Origin: Niabella sp. | GTDB lineage: Bacteria; Bacteroidota; Bacteroidia; Chitinophagales; Chitinophagaceae | NCBI GenBank assembly: GCA_017744715.1 | Contig: JAGIAT010000008.1 | Coordinates: 230,886 to 294,885, forward strand | Length of the DNA: 64,000 bases | Reading direction: 5' to 3' | In this document: piece by piece, positions 26,311 through 35,981 of the stretch | Layout: each line of letters begins with the position of its first letter | Position numbering within the stretch: position 1 is the stretch's first letter | Position numbers and translations under genes: made by a program | The notes under the pieces: generated by a model | Seen by the model: the letters and a program-made list of their open reading frames with translations, nothing else | The model's database searches: none | Told to the model about the DNA's origin: nothing

Positions 26311-26714
26311 TAAGTGTACATGTTATAAAATAGAACGATAACGATTGCGCGCTCCGGTGGATGAGTGGTGTTGACGGAGTTGATGTAACGGGCGCATATA
26401 TAGCCGGTGATGATCCGGCAGGGCTTTGGTGCTGCAGCGCCGGTGTATGTTGCTGCGGTAATAAGCTTGTTACGGGGTGTTGGATAACCGGACATACACT
26501 GTAGTTAAATAGTTTTGGAATCATGGCGGTATCAAAAGTCGTTTAAAGCGTACGGTCATTCTATTTGCGGCGGCGGACCTGCATCTATGGACAGGTACTT
26601 TTTTGAGGCGCCGGAGCAATTCCGGTCTATCGGGGCGGTAAGAGCATAAAGCCGTTTGATATTGCCTGGTGGGCAACAATTTTCTAGGTTATCAACATTT
26701 AAATAATACAGATT
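26311..26714. other. Stretch of about 400 bases without a supportable gene
   Basis: Continues the decayed region. One frame (about 26368-26505) stays open but has no recognisable motif, and a GCCGG-TGATGAT-CCGGC hairpin is visible at about 26402-26418. I looked for IstA or FecR remnants and could not confirm either. Confidence 0.5.
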
Positions 26715-27461
26715 ATGAATGCCGCAACACTTAACAAAATGAAAGAGATGAAGCTCCTGGGCATGCACCGGGTGCTTAAGGCCGGCCTGGAGGCCGTCAA
26801 GTCCGGTGCCTGCTCTCCTGATGAGCTTGTTGCTCAACTGGTGGAAGCAGAGTGGAATGACCGCCGGAACCGTCATATCGGGCAACGGATCAAAAACGCC
26901 CGGTTCCGGTATAAAGCGGACATAGAGGATATTTATTACCATGGAGACCGCAACCTCGACCATCGCCAGATGATGCAGCTTGCGGACTGTGGTTTTATAG
27001 ACAGGGCTGAATGTGTATTGATCACCGGCACTGCCGGTATCGGTAAAAGCTACATTGCCTCCGCGCTGGGCCATCATGCCTGTAGCCTCGGTTACAGGGT
27101 AATGTATCACAATGCATCCCGTTTGTTTTCGATGCTTAAAATGAGCAGGATTAACGAATCCTATAACAAAGAGATCGGCCGCATCGAACGGCAGCAGTTA
27201 CTGATACTGGATGATTTTGGCCTGCAGCCACTTGATGCGCAAAGCCGTACGGCGCTGATGGAAATTATCGAAGACCGGCACGGAAAGAGTGCGCTGATCA
27301 TTACGTCGCAGGTGCCCGTAAATAAGTGGTACGATATTATTGGAGATCCAACGATTGCAGATGCGGTGCTCGACCGGATCATACACCAGGCACACCGGCT
27401 GGAACTGAAAGGCGCATCGTTGCGGAAAAGCCGGAATGCGGAATACGTAATGAGCGCTTAG
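26715..27461 (+). CDS. istB: IstB-like ATPase of an IS21-family element, no IstA partner
   Basis: 248 residues. IstB is the AAA+ helper that loads the IstA transposase. Walker A is GTAGIGKSY (about 106-114), Walker B is LLILDDFG (about 159-166), sensor region ALIITSQVPVNKWYDIIGD, and the C-terminal RIIHQAHRLELKGASLRK is typical of IstB. The N-terminal helical domain (LLGMHRVLKAGLEA) is also present. The length is normal, so the gene itself looks intact. No istA gene lies upstream; the preceding 800 bases are the decayed sigma factor and unrecognised sequence. It is therefore an orphan, either a remnant of an IS21 copy or a retained helper. Confidence 0.88.
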   Translation: MNAATLNKMKEMKLLGMHRVLKAGLEAVKSGACSPDELVAQLVEAEWNDRRNRHIGQRIKNARFRYKADIEDIYYHGDRNLDHRQMMQLADCGFIDRAECVLITGTAGIGKSYIASALGHHACSLGYRVMYHNASRLFSMLKMSRINESYNKEIGRIERQQLLILDDFGLQPLDAQSRTALMEIIEDRHGKSALIITSQVPVNKWYDIIGDPTIADAVLDRIIHQAHRLELKGASLRKSRNAEYVMSA

Positions 27462-28113
27462 GTTTGTACGGGAAATAGAAAGCAGGCATCCGGTTTGCAG
27501 GGATGCCCGGCCCCTGATCGGCTAAACCTGCTGCTGGCGGAAAGTGGCTTTTGAGTCTCAATATAATAATGAATAACGAATTAAGGAGCGTTCACCGAAC
27601 GCTGCGGAAAGGCTGTGTATCGGCCGCTGAATGATCACCTTAACTGCCGGGCGATCTCCGGCAGAAGCCTTATAAAAGTATGAATGGTGTTTGCTTGTTT
27701 TAAACGCTTGCCGGCGTTGCATTATTAAACGGCGATGGCGGCTGGAACTGGTTGTTTCATTCTTTGATTTTTTCAGCGCGCACCGGTGCGCTTTTTAGGG
27801 GAGTATGTATTGCAACGTCATACGATGTTAACATAACGGCATGTTATGACGGATGAGCAAGTATATACCCGGGCGGGAAAAAGAACCCTGGATGTTGCTC
27901 CGTAATTCCTGTTTCAGCGAGGCGCCATGCAAAGGGATACCGGTCATGACAAGGGACAGTATGCCCCTGTTTGAAAAAATAACGGGTGAAAACGCAGGTG
28001 CTATCTGGAGTCCGGTGAATGGCAGCACGGTGAAAGAGAAGATAAAAGATGGGCATATATGCACAGGCACTATCGATTACACATTTTCTCTTAAAACCAA
28101 TAAATTTAAATGT
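27462..28113. other. 650-base non-coding stretch before the GH43 gene
   Basis: Contains GCGTTC-ACC-GAACGC (about 27588-27602), TGCCGG..CCGGCA (about 27646-27664) and the terminator at 27776-27796. The last 260 bases are open in the GH43 frame but lack any motif and precede a good lipoprotein signal, so I treat them as untranslated. No terminal inverted repeats of an IS were found. Confidence 0.5.
27776..27796 (+). terminator. Probable Rho-independent terminator downstream of istB
   Basis: GCGCACCGGTGCGC is a 14-bp perfect palindrome (27778-27791) followed by TTTTT. It could end transcription from the istB side before the GH43 gene. Confidence 0.55.
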
Positions 28114-29205
28114 ATGAAAACATGTAAAACCTCCCTGGCTATAGCAGCAGCTGCACTGTTGTTCACCGCCTGTTCCCGCAAGGATACTGTACAGGAAACC
28201 AGAACCGCTACGGCCGGTGCGGTGCCTGCCAAAGCAGCGCTTGCGGCTGCCACACAATATTTTTATAACCCGCTTTTTTCGGGTGACCAGCCGGATCCGT
28301 ATTTTTATCCGGAAAAGGATGCATTGGGTAATTATTACTACTTTTTTTCAGAGGGCGACCGGCTGAGTATCCGTAAAGTAAGCAACCCGGCATATGTTCA
28401 ATGGAGCACTGTAACCACATTATTTATGGGCGCTGCTTATGGCCTGAAACAGATATGGGCCCCGGAGCTGCACCGGATCAATGGCTTCTGGTACCTGTAT
28501 TTTACGGCTACAAAAACCGACGATGCAGGGCACCGGATCTACATGATGAAAAACACGCATGCAGATCCTACGGATCAAACCTGGACGGAACCCTATCCGA
28601 TGGAAAATATGCCCAATAGCTTTGCAATTGATCCCAACATCATGCAAACGGCAGACGGATCAAAAAAATGGCTGTTGTGGACCGGCCGTGGCAGCGATGG
28701 AGTGATGCGTATTTATTACGGGAAGCTGATCTATCCCCAGCGGGTTGATCCTGCAACGATCAAATTGCTGGCGCAACCCACCTACGCATGGGAGAAAGCA
28801 GATGGACCGGTAAACGAAGCCCCGGAATTTCTTCGCAAGGATGCTCAGGGCATCTGGTTTATTTACTTTTCAGCAAACGGAACCAACAGCCCGGATAAGT
28901 ATTGCCTGGGAAGGATCTTTTTAAAACAGGGCGGCAATCCGGATAACCCGGCAGACTGGGTAAAACATCCTTCTCCCGTCTTTCAGACAAGTGAGACCAA
29001 CTCCGTATACTCCCCGGGACATTGCAGTTTTTTTACCGCAGGTACCGAGTGGTGGGTTGCGTATCATGCAAAAAGTGTAGAACAGGATACCTACGGCGGG
29101 CGCACGGCAAGGATACAGGAATTTACCTGGTATGACGGCCATACGCCGGTATTGGGAACGCCGGTAAAAACGGGTATACAAACCCCGGTTCCGGGTAGCA
29201 ATTAG
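28114..29205 (+). CDS. GH43-family glycoside hydrolase, lipoprotein
   Basis: 363 residues from ATG 28114; the longer frame starting at 27853 is rejected because MKTCKTSLAIAAAALLFTAC (Cys20) is a clear lipoprotein signal. The five-bladed propeller of GH43 is indicated by its three acidic residues: Asp61 in DQPDPYFY, Asp173 in FAIDPNIM and Glu238 in NEAPEFLRK, plus IWAPELHRINGFWYLYF. The closing YSPGHCSFFTAG and WWVAYHA provide the propeller His. GH43 enzymes remove alpha-L-arabinofuranose or beta-xylose/galactose units. It sits at the head of the last glycan cluster with the secreted DUF5107 gene 117 bases downstream. Confidence 0.9.
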   Translation: MKTCKTSLAIAAAALLFTACSRKDTVQETRTATAGAVPAKAALAAATQYFYNPLFSGDQPDPYFYPEKDALGNYYYFFSEGDRLSIRKVSNPAYVQWSTVTTLFMGAAYGLKQIWAPELHRINGFWYLYFTATKTDDAGHRIYMMKNTHADPTDQTWTEPYPMENMPNSFAIDPNIMQTADGSKKWLLWTGRGSDGVMRIYYGKLIYPQRVDPATIKLLAQPTYAWEKADGPVNEAPEFLRKDAQGIWFIYFSANGTNSPDKYCLGRIFLKQGGNPDNPADWVKHPSPVFQTSETNSVYSPGHCSFFTAGTEWWVAYHAKSVEQDTYGGRTARIQEFTWYDGHTPVLGTPVKTGIQTPVPGSN

Positions 29206-29322
29206 CAGGAAGGGCTTCCGGATGGTTCAAATAGAACAGCAGGCTCCTGCAGCTGATAAATGAAGACAATCGTTTGCATAAAGGTCTTCGGCTAAGATTC
29301 GATAAATTCGAAAAAAAGAAAC

Positions 29323-32300
29323 ATGAAACGAGCCTGCTTCTGCATAATGGCCCTGTTGCCTTTTTTTCTGCCGGCAGCGGCACAACGAAATGCAACCATT
29401 GCCGAAGAAAAAAGGATGTATAGCACCTATCCGTTTTCGGACCCGGACCCGGTACCGTCATTTGGTAAAATATATCCTTATTTCCGCTTTGATGGTTTTA
29501 CTGCTACCCCGGTTCAGAAAGAGTGGAAGGTAGTGCGCCTGGAAAATGATTTCATCCGGGTGGAAGTATTCCCGGAGATCGGCGGCAAGATCTGGTCCGC
29601 TTACGATAAAATACATCAGCGCTATTTTTTGTATAATAATAACGTAGTAAAGTTCCGGGACATTGCCATGCGCGGCCCCTGGACCAGTGGCGGGGTAGAG
29701 TTCAACTATGGAATCATCGGGCATACACCCAATACCGCAACACCGGTCGATTACCAGTTGCATACCGGTGCAGACGGAAGCGTAAGCTGTACCATCGGGT
29801 ACCTGGAGCTGTTGACCCGCACACGGTGGAATGTGGAGATAAAGGTTGAAAAAGATAATGCCTGTTTTACCACCCGTTCTTCCTGGTTCAATGCCACTGC
29901 TACGGAGCAACCCTATTATCAATGGTCCAACGCTGCGGTTCCTGCAAAAAATGACCTGCAACTGGTTTACCCGGGCACCGCAGCCATTGGCCATTCCGGG
30001 GAACCCATTCAATGGCCCTATGATTCCGTTGCGGGGAAGGATATTTCGCAGTGGAAGGCGAATAATTATGGCGGTTCTAAATCGTTTCATATCATTAATA
30101 GCGGTAAGCCTTATTTTGGAGCGCATTGGGCGGCAGAAGATTTTGGAATGCTGCATTATACCGCCAGCGATGAAAAGCTGGGCCGTAAAATGTTCTCATG
30201 GGCATTGAGCGATCAGGGAGATATCTGGAAGGAATTGCTGACCGATAAAGACGGGCAGTACGTAGAAATGCAGAGCGGACGCCTGTTTAATCAAAACTCT
30301 ATACCCAGCAGCCTGACGCCGTTTAAACAAACGCAGTTCATCCCTTATGGTACCGATCAGTGGACGGAATACTGGTATCCCTTTGCCGGTACGGGCGGGG
30401 TTACCGATGCCAATGAAATGGGCGTGGTACATGTGCGTGGTACGTTGCTCACTATTTCACCGCTAAGAAGCGTTCAGGATACCCTGTATATCCGGGATCA
30501 GCAGGGAAAGGTGCTCTATGCCGGATGGACCGACCTGAAACCGCTAACCGAAAAAAAGCTGGAAACGGGCCTGTTGCCGGAACAATGGAAAACGGCTAGT
30601 ATCAGTATGGGGAGGTATACCTGGGTAGTGGATGATCAGGCATTGCAACGCCCCCTTACCGCTCCGGCTGATTTTAACTGGGAGGATGCTTATGGATGTT
30701 ATTTATATGCGAGAGACCTGGCAGGAATGAGAAACTATTCCGGGGCAGAACAAAAGGTACGGCAGTCCCTGGATAAAAATAAAAATTATGTGCCGGCCCT
30801 TACGCTGCTATCGCGGTTGCTTTACAACCGGATGAAGTATGATTCCGCTTTTTATATCGCTAAACAGGCGCTTAGCATTGATACCTATGACGCCGCTGCC
30901 AATTATTATTATGCATTGGCGGCATTAAAAACAGGAAGAATGAATGATGCGGTGGATGGGCTGAATGTGGCGGCGCTTACTACGGAGTTCCGGAGTGCCG
31001 CTTATACGGAAAGGAGCAGGATTTGTTTTCTACGGAAGGACCTGGCCGGAACGGTACAGTATGCGGAGAAGGCTCTGCTTCAAAACCGGTACAACATCGA
31101 GGGATTACAGTTGCAATACCTGGTGAACCGTATAAGAGGAAATAATAACGATGATGTAGCGGAAAAAATAAGAGCGGTTGAACCCCTGAACCATTTCCTG
31201 CTGTTTGAAAAGTTTCTTGCAACACCTACTTCCGAAAATGAAAAAGCCCTTGCGGCCAGTATCCGCAATGAACTGCCTTATCAAACCTATCTGGAGCTGG
31301 CGATCTGGTACGAGCAACTGGGCTGTATGGAAGAAGCCCGTAAATTACTGGCGCTGGCTCCGCAACAAAATGAGATCCGCTATTGGCAGGCTTACCTGAA
31401 CCGGAACCAGCCGGCCGGGGCAGCTTATCTGAAAGAAGCCATTGCTGCCAACCCGGATTTTGTGTTCCCGTTCCGGGAAGAAGCAGAACCCGTGTTTGAC
31501 TGGGCCATCAGCCAAACAAAGAGCTGGAAACCGGTTTACCTGCGGGCACTATTGCAACTGGCAAAAAACAACCGGGAAGAAGCACGTTTAGCGTTGAACC
31601 ATATGGATGAGCCCATCAGTTTTGCGCCTTTTTACATTGTAAGGGCCTCGTTAAGCGAACACGCAGCCTTACAACTCAGGGATCTGCAACTTGCCGGTAA
31701 AGTGGATAGCGGGTGGCGGTATCAGAACTACCTGACACGATTCCATCTTTCCGCAGGTTCGTATAAGGCGGCTCTGCAAACCATCGAGCCCTATTTTAAA
31801 AAGCATCCCGGCGACTATATAAATGGGATGTTATATGTTCGGGCACTGATGCGGAATAATAAGTATGAGCAGGCAGATGAAGTATTGCAACGGCTGACGA
31901 TACTGCCCTTTGAAGGTGCCGGTGAAGGAAGGCGGCTGTATGAAGAAACTAAGCTGATGCTGGCATTAAAAAAGCTTGCAGAAAAAAAAGGTGCAGTAGC
32001 CCTGCAGTATGTAGCCAGGGCCGGATCCTGGCCCCGGAATATGGGATCGGGTAAACCCTATGATGATCTTATAGATAACCGGCTGGAGCTGTTTTTTACA
32101 GGCATGATTAAACTGGCAATGAAAAAAGAACGGGAAGGGCGCCTCCTCATGGAGCAGGTTGCCGGATCAGATAAACCCGCAGGCGCCATAAATACACTGG
32201 TACAGGTGGCGGCGCTCAGCTGGCTGAACCGCAAGGAAGCGGCGGAAGCACTGTTTAATAAATGGGCTTCCGTCCAAAAAGAAGCGGGCCGGGTTCAATG

Positions 32301-32409
32301 GGGAAAGCGGTTCCTGGATGAACCCTTGCATACCGGGCAGCCGGATCTTAACCTGTATCAACAACTGGTAAAAAAGATCACCGAAACAGAAGATAAACAG
32401 TTGTTTTAA
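29323..32409 (+). CDS. Secreted DUF5107 protein with TPR repeats
   Basis: 1028 residues with a signal peptide (LLPFFLPAAAQR). The DUF5107 domain spans about 40-360: LENDFIRVEVFPEIGGKIWSAYD, RGPWTSGGVEFNYG and QPYYQWSNAAVP match the cytosolic homologue (GPW-x-SGG-x-EFN conserved). The rest is TPR-like repeats (e.g. YVPALTLLSRLLYNRMKYDSA). It would work in the periplasm or on the surface on a product of the GH43/GH2 enzymes; no activity can be assigned from sequence. The family pair, one secreted and one cytosolic, is notable. It is followed after 138 bases by the GH123-like gene. Confidence 0.85.
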   Translation: MKRACFCIMALLPFFLPAAAQRNATIAEEKRMYSTYPFSDPDPVPSFGKIYPYFRFDGFTATPVQKEWKVVRLENDFIRVEVFPEIGGKIWSAYDKIHQRYFLYNNNVVKFRDIAMRGPWTSGGVEFNYGIIGHTPNTATPVDYQLHTGADGSVSCTIGYLELLTRTRWNVEIKVEKDNACFTTRSSWFNATATEQPYYQWSNAAVPAKNDLQLVYPGTAAIGHSGEPIQWPYDSVAGKDISQWKANNYGGSKSFHIINSGKPYFGAHWAAEDFGMLHYTASDEKLGRKMFSWALSDQGDIWKELLTDKDGQYVEMQSGRLFNQNSIPSSLTPFKQTQFIPYGTDQWTEYWYPFAGTGGVTDANEMGVVHVRGTLLTISPLRSVQDTLYIRDQQGKVLYAGWTDLKPLTEKKLETGLLPEQWKTASISMGRYTWVVDDQALQRPLTAPADFNWEDAYGCYLYARDLAGMRNYSGAEQKVRQSLDKNKNYVPALTLLSRLLYNRMKYDSAFYIAKQALSIDTYDAAANYYYALAALKTGRMNDAVDGLNVAALTTEFRSAAYTERSRICFLRKDLAGTVQYAEKALLQNRYNIEGLQLQYLVNRIRGNNNDDVAEKIRAVEPLNHFLLFEKFLATPTSENEKALAASIRNELPYQTYLELAIWYEQLGCMEEARKLLALAPQQNEIRYWQAYLNRNQPAGAAYLKEAIAANPDFVFPFREEAEPVFDWAISQTKSWKPVYLRALLQLAKNNREEARLALNHMDEPISFAPFYIVRASLSEHAALQLRDLQLAGKVDSGWRYQNYLTRFHLSAGSYKAALQTIEPYFKKHPGDYINGMLYVRALMRNNKYEQADEVLQRLTILPFEGAGEGRRLYEETKLMLALKKLAEKKGAVALQYVARAGSWPRNMGSGKPYDDLIDNRLELFFTGMIKLAMKKEREGRLLMEQVAGSDKPAGAINTLVQVAALSWLNRKEAAEALFNKWASVQKEAGRVQWGKRFLDEPLHTGQPDLNLYQQLVKKITETEDKQLF

Positions 32410-32547
32410 GAAGAAATGAGCGGGCGTTTGATACAGGATAAAGAAAGATCCTGCTAGTATTAAATGCGCTGTCTTTGGATTAACGGCCTAAAAGATGTTG
32501 AAATTGACTGAATTTTATTAATATATAAACGTATCAAATTAAAAGAT

Positions 32548-34266
32548 ATGATCCGGAAATTAGGGTTGCTGGCGGTTATGGTTGCTTCTATAAAAGGGTA
32601 TGGCCAAAGCAGTGCCGATCTTTACCAGGTAGATGCGCTGGAAAAAGTATTTAAAGAACGGGCGTATTTCCCACCGCTTACAGATGATACCATCCGGGCA
32701 GCGGCCGGTGAAACGGCTTCCATTCAATTGGTGTTAAGGGCCAACCGGCCTCTGCGGGGGGTATCGGCCCTCGCCGGTTGTTTACCGGGTACGCTACCGG
32801 GGCTTACGGCAAAAACGGGTTGGGTAACCTACGTGCCGGTAGGGCGCAGCTATACACCGGCCTCTAAAGACCTGCTGCGTTCGGTTTCGGGCTACTTTCC
32901 GGACCCGATAGTGGATGATACGTTGCTGAATTTGTCCCAGGGCGAGATCAATCCGCTGTGGGTGTCTGTACCCATACCGGCCAATGCGGCTGCCGGTATC
33001 TACAGGATACAGGTAAGTGTAAGCGGCGTTGTGAACGGACGGAAGGAACAGTTCCGTCGTACGATCCCCGTTAAAGTATACCCCGTAAAAGTTCCGGAAA
33101 CCTCGTTGTGGATCAGCAACTGGTCGGCGCATTTTAACCCGGTATCGCTGGAGTTGCTGAATAAAGGAAATAAGGTTGGGTTATATTCACCGTTATATTG
33201 GGAGTTGCTGAAGGTGCATGCTACCATGATGGCTGGGCACAATCAGAATGTGCATCGTATTTATGCGGCATGGAATACACGGTATACGCTGCACAATGGA
33301 CAATATACCTTCGACTTTTCCAACTTTGATAAAGAAGCGGCATTGTTTGAGGAGGCCGGAGCGCTCAAAAGGATCGAAGGCGGGCACCTGGCATGGAGGT
33401 CCGGAGCCTGGGACGATCCGTTTTTTGTAGAAGTGCCGCTGGAAGATAATGAAGCAACAAGAAAGCTGAAGCAAGCCCCCAATCCGTCTATCGGCCTTTC
33501 CGGCATGCGTTCGGTGCTGTTGCCGGTAACGGACAGCCGGGCACAAAATTTTCTCAACCAGTTCCTGCCGGCGCTGAAGGTACATCTTGAAAAAAAAGGA
33601 TGGCTGGGGAAATATATGCAGCATATCTCCGATGAACCAACGGCAAAAAATGCACCTTCCTATGTAGCCATCAGCAACTATGTGCGGAAATACCTGCCCG
33701 GTGTAAAGATCATGGACGCGGTACTTACCTCAAAAGAATTAAAAGATGGAATTGATGTATGGGTGCCGGTACTGGACGTATATCACAAAGACTACGCCTT
33801 TTACGAGGAGCTGAAAAAGAACGGAAAGGAAATATGGTTTTATACCTGTGTGGGTCCGCGGGGTAACTATGCCAACCGGTTTATTGAGCAACCGCTGATA
33901 CAGACCCGTTACCTGCACTGGATCAATTATAAGTACGGGGCTACCGGTTATTTACACTGGGGACTGAACTATTGGGGTGGACGGGATCCATTGCGGGACG
34001 ACGCTTCCAGGGATGGCGGTAAACTGCCTGCCGGCGATGCCAATATCGTATATCCCGGGTATAAAAAACTTTATACGTCTATCCGGTTTGAGGCGATGCG
34101 GGATGGTATTTACGATTACGAACTGTTAACAATGCTGGAGCGGAAGGACGCCGCAAAAGCGAAGCGTTTTGTAAACGACCTGATCCTGAATTTTAACGAT
34201 TATGATAACAGCATCCGCTACTTCCGGAAGATAAGAAAACAGTTGCTGGAAGCGTTGATAAATTGA
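32548..34266 (+). CDS. DUF4091 / GH123-like secreted hydrolase
   Basis: 572 residues with a signal peptide ending near KGYGQ. An N-terminal beta-sandwich (about 20-185) is followed by a TIM-barrel-like domain. The adjacent acidic pair Asp362-Glu363 in HISDEPT matches the DE pair used by GH123 N-acetyl-beta-galactosaminidases for substrate-assisted catalysis, and GYLHWGLNYWGG, IVYPG and RFEAMRDGIYDYELL are the usual DUF4091 landmarks. If the pair works as in GH123, the substrate would carry an N-acetyl group. That fits a glycosaminoglycan-like target of the PL8 lyase but is not proof. It ends the locus. Confidence 0.82.
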   Translation: MIRKLGLLAVMVASIKGYGQSSADLYQVDALEKVFKERAYFPPLTDDTIRAAAGETASIQLVLRANRPLRGVSALAGCLPGTLPGLTAKTGWVTYVPVGRSYTPASKDLLRSVSGYFPDPIVDDTLLNLSQGEINPLWVSVPIPANAAAGIYRIQVSVSGVVNGRKEQFRRTIPVKVYPVKVPETSLWISNWSAHFNPVSLELLNKGNKVGLYSPLYWELLKVHATMMAGHNQNVHRIYAAWNTRYTLHNGQYTFDFSNFDKEAALFEEAGALKRIEGGHLAWRSGAWDDPFFVEVPLEDNEATRKLKQAPNPSIGLSGMRSVLLPVTDSRAQNFLNQFLPALKVHLEKKGWLGKYMQHISDEPTAKNAPSYVAISNYVRKYLPGVKIMDAVLTSKELKDGIDVWVPVLDVYHKDYAFYEELKKNGKEIWFYTCVGPRGNYANRFIEQPLIQTRYLHWINYKYGATGYLHWGLNYWGGRDPLRDDASRDGGKLPAGDANIVYPGYKKLYTSIRFEAMRDGIYDYELLTMLERKDAAKAKRFVNDLILNFNDYDNSIRYFRKIRKQLLEALIN

Positions 34267-34604
34267 AAATTTGAAGATTTGAAAATGTGGGAATGTGGAA
34301 ATGGGACTCAAAATCAAATCACAAATCTCAAGATACAAGAACCAAATTTCAAAACAAGGCAAATGATCCGTGTCCTACTTGTCTCCCTGTCACCCTATAT
34401 TAAAGCTCCAATTTCAAAAAACAAAATCCAAAAAGAACCGGGAATGGAACGCTCACATCAGGCAGCAAACGAAATCCAATCCTAAACCTTGAACTTTAAA
34501 CATGGAACCGGCTTTTAGCCTTCAGCTTTAAGCTATAAGTTATCAGTGTCTCACATCAGGCAGAAACGAGACTAAACATGAAACCTTAAACCTGGAACTC
34601 TTCC
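34267..34604. repeat. Low-complexity intergenic stretch of word-like repeats
   Basis: No gene. The sequence is built of short recurring phrases: ATTTGAAGATTTGAAAATGTGG (cut here for length), TCAAATCACAAATCTCAAGA, ACATCAGGCAG twice, CTTGAACTTTAAACATGG and AAGCTATAAGTTATCAG. The same phrases return at 45.2-45.7 kb, 58.5 kb and 63.7-63.95 kb. Confidence 0.7.
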
Positions 34605-35795
34605 TTAAACTTTATACATCCGGTTCGCCGAATTAATATACTCCAGCGGGTCAAATGTTTTGTCGAAGGATTCCTGCAGCTCTTTCATTTTAATTTCAAG
34701 ATCCTTAATGCGGCTTCCGAGCTGCGGGTCGGTCCGGTATTTATCAAAAAGCTCTTTATATTTTAAAAGATTCTGACTGATCCGGAAGGTGATCTGGCCA
34801 AACCGCTGTTTTAATGATTGCACATCATTCATCTGAACATATGCCGCCTGACGCCATTCTTTTGGATTGTTCTTTTTTTCATTGGCCACAAACCGGGCCG
34901 CTTCGTCTCTTACCCGGGTGAGGTATTGATAGCGTCTTTCCGCATCATTCTGGCGGGAAAAATTATTGTCAAAATCAGCCTGGGATACTTTAATGATACC
35001 CAGGTTCTCCTTCAGGGATTTGTCGTATTTTTTTTGCAGATCCTGCAATTCGGTAGTAATGGCTTCCCATTCGTTTTCGATCTGGCTGTTATCAAAATTA
35101 AACTGGCTGATCTTCATGGTAAGTGTCAGCATGTCTTCGCTTTGGGCTTTCAGGGCCTTTTCCTTTTTGCCGATATTGTCAATGTAGGTGGTCATGCTGG
35201 AGAAAAGCGCGGAAGTGATGGGGCCTGTAACCGGAACGCCCTTGGCAAAACCACTGGCAAAATTGAGCAGGTTACTGGTTACGTTCAGCACGGGGCTCTC
35301 CGCTTTCTTTTCCTTTACAAATGCGGCGTACGCATTGTACCATTTTGTATATCCTTCGTAGTTCATCGGGTTGCCCGTTTCGCTTAAGGAATTGAAAAAG
35401 GCTTTTGTGGAATTAAAAAGCACCAGCGGTTTGATCTCCCGTTCCATGGAAATGAGATTGACCATGGCCGACTGGTAATTGGCCTGGAAAATATTCAGCT
35501 CATTCTGCTCGATGGCTTTTTGTTTTTCCTCCACCGCCTGAACCCGCAGTACCAGTTTGTCTGCTTTGTCTTTTACATCCTTGGACTCGTTGATCGATTT
35601 ATCCAGCGCCGACATCCGCTGGTCCAGCTGCGACACGGTAGAATCGAAAGATTTTGTTTTTATAGTAAAGTTTTTCTGAATATCATCCAGCACTTTATCT
35701 CTCAGGGATTGGGCGCCGCCCGGGTCCTGTGCATGGGCGGATACAAGAGCATACAAACAAACTGACAGCAACGCGCATTTTTTCATCATGTACAT
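34605..35795 (-). CDS. Exported coiled-coil protein of unknown function
   Basis: 396 residues with a signal peptide (LLSVCLYALVSAHAQD); the first three Met codons (MYMM) are alternative starts. Residues 25-105 and 215-260 are strongly heptad-like (LDQRMSALDKSINES, VQAVEEKQKAIEQ, LQDLQKKYDKSL), as is 340-380. A hydrophobic Gly/Pro stretch (GFAKGVPVTGPITSALF, about 170-190) lies between. I do not recognise a family. It would be periplasmic. It lies downstream of the response-regulator gene on the same strand with a 186-base gap and may belong to that signalling cluster. Confidence 0.7.
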   Translation of the reverse strand: MYMMKKCALLSVCLYALVSAHAQDPGGAQSLRDKVLDDIQKNFTIKTKSFDSTVSQLDQRMSALDKSINESKDVKDKADKLVLRVQAVEEKQKAIEQNELNIFQANYQSAMVNLISMEREIKPLVLFNSTKAFFNSLSETGNPMNYEGYTKWYNAYAAFVKEKKAESPVLNVTSNLLNFASGFAKGVPVTGPITSALFSSMTTYIDNIGKKEKALKAQSEDMLTLTMKISQFNFDNSQIENEWEAITTELQDLQKKYDKSLKENLGIIKVSQADFDNNFSRQNDAERRYQYLTRVRDEAARFVANEKKNNPKEWRQAAYVQMNDVQSLKQRFGQITFRISQNLLKYKELFDKYRTDPQLGSRIKDLEIKMKELQESFDKTFDPLEYINSANRMYKV

Positions 35796-35981
35796 TTATA
35801 GTTTTAAAATAGGATCCGATCGCAGATTTCCTGATCCACATTGCCAGACAGCAACGATTTCCTGCCGGGAGTAAAAACACAAATAACCAGCCAAAATTGG
35901 CTTTTACAATCGGAACAGGAGGGGCAGCCTGGTATAATAAAATTGGGAATCAGCGGTTTAGAGACAAAAATACTAAAAACT

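Noticed and set aside
26311..26714. IstA or FecR remnant before istB
   Set aside because: No catalytic DDE pattern, HTH or FecR motif could be found in any frame.
27853..28113. N-terminal 87-codon extension of the GH43 frame; a segment faintly recalls a PTS EIIA motif (GAIWSPVNGS)
   Set aside because: A full lipoprotein signal starts at 28114; the EIIA resemblance is a few residues and lacks the active-site His context.
34818..35387. A 189-codon frame antisense to the coiled-coil protein
   Set aside because: Low-complexity hydrophobic translation with no motif; the minus-strand gene has a proper signal peptide and coiled coils.
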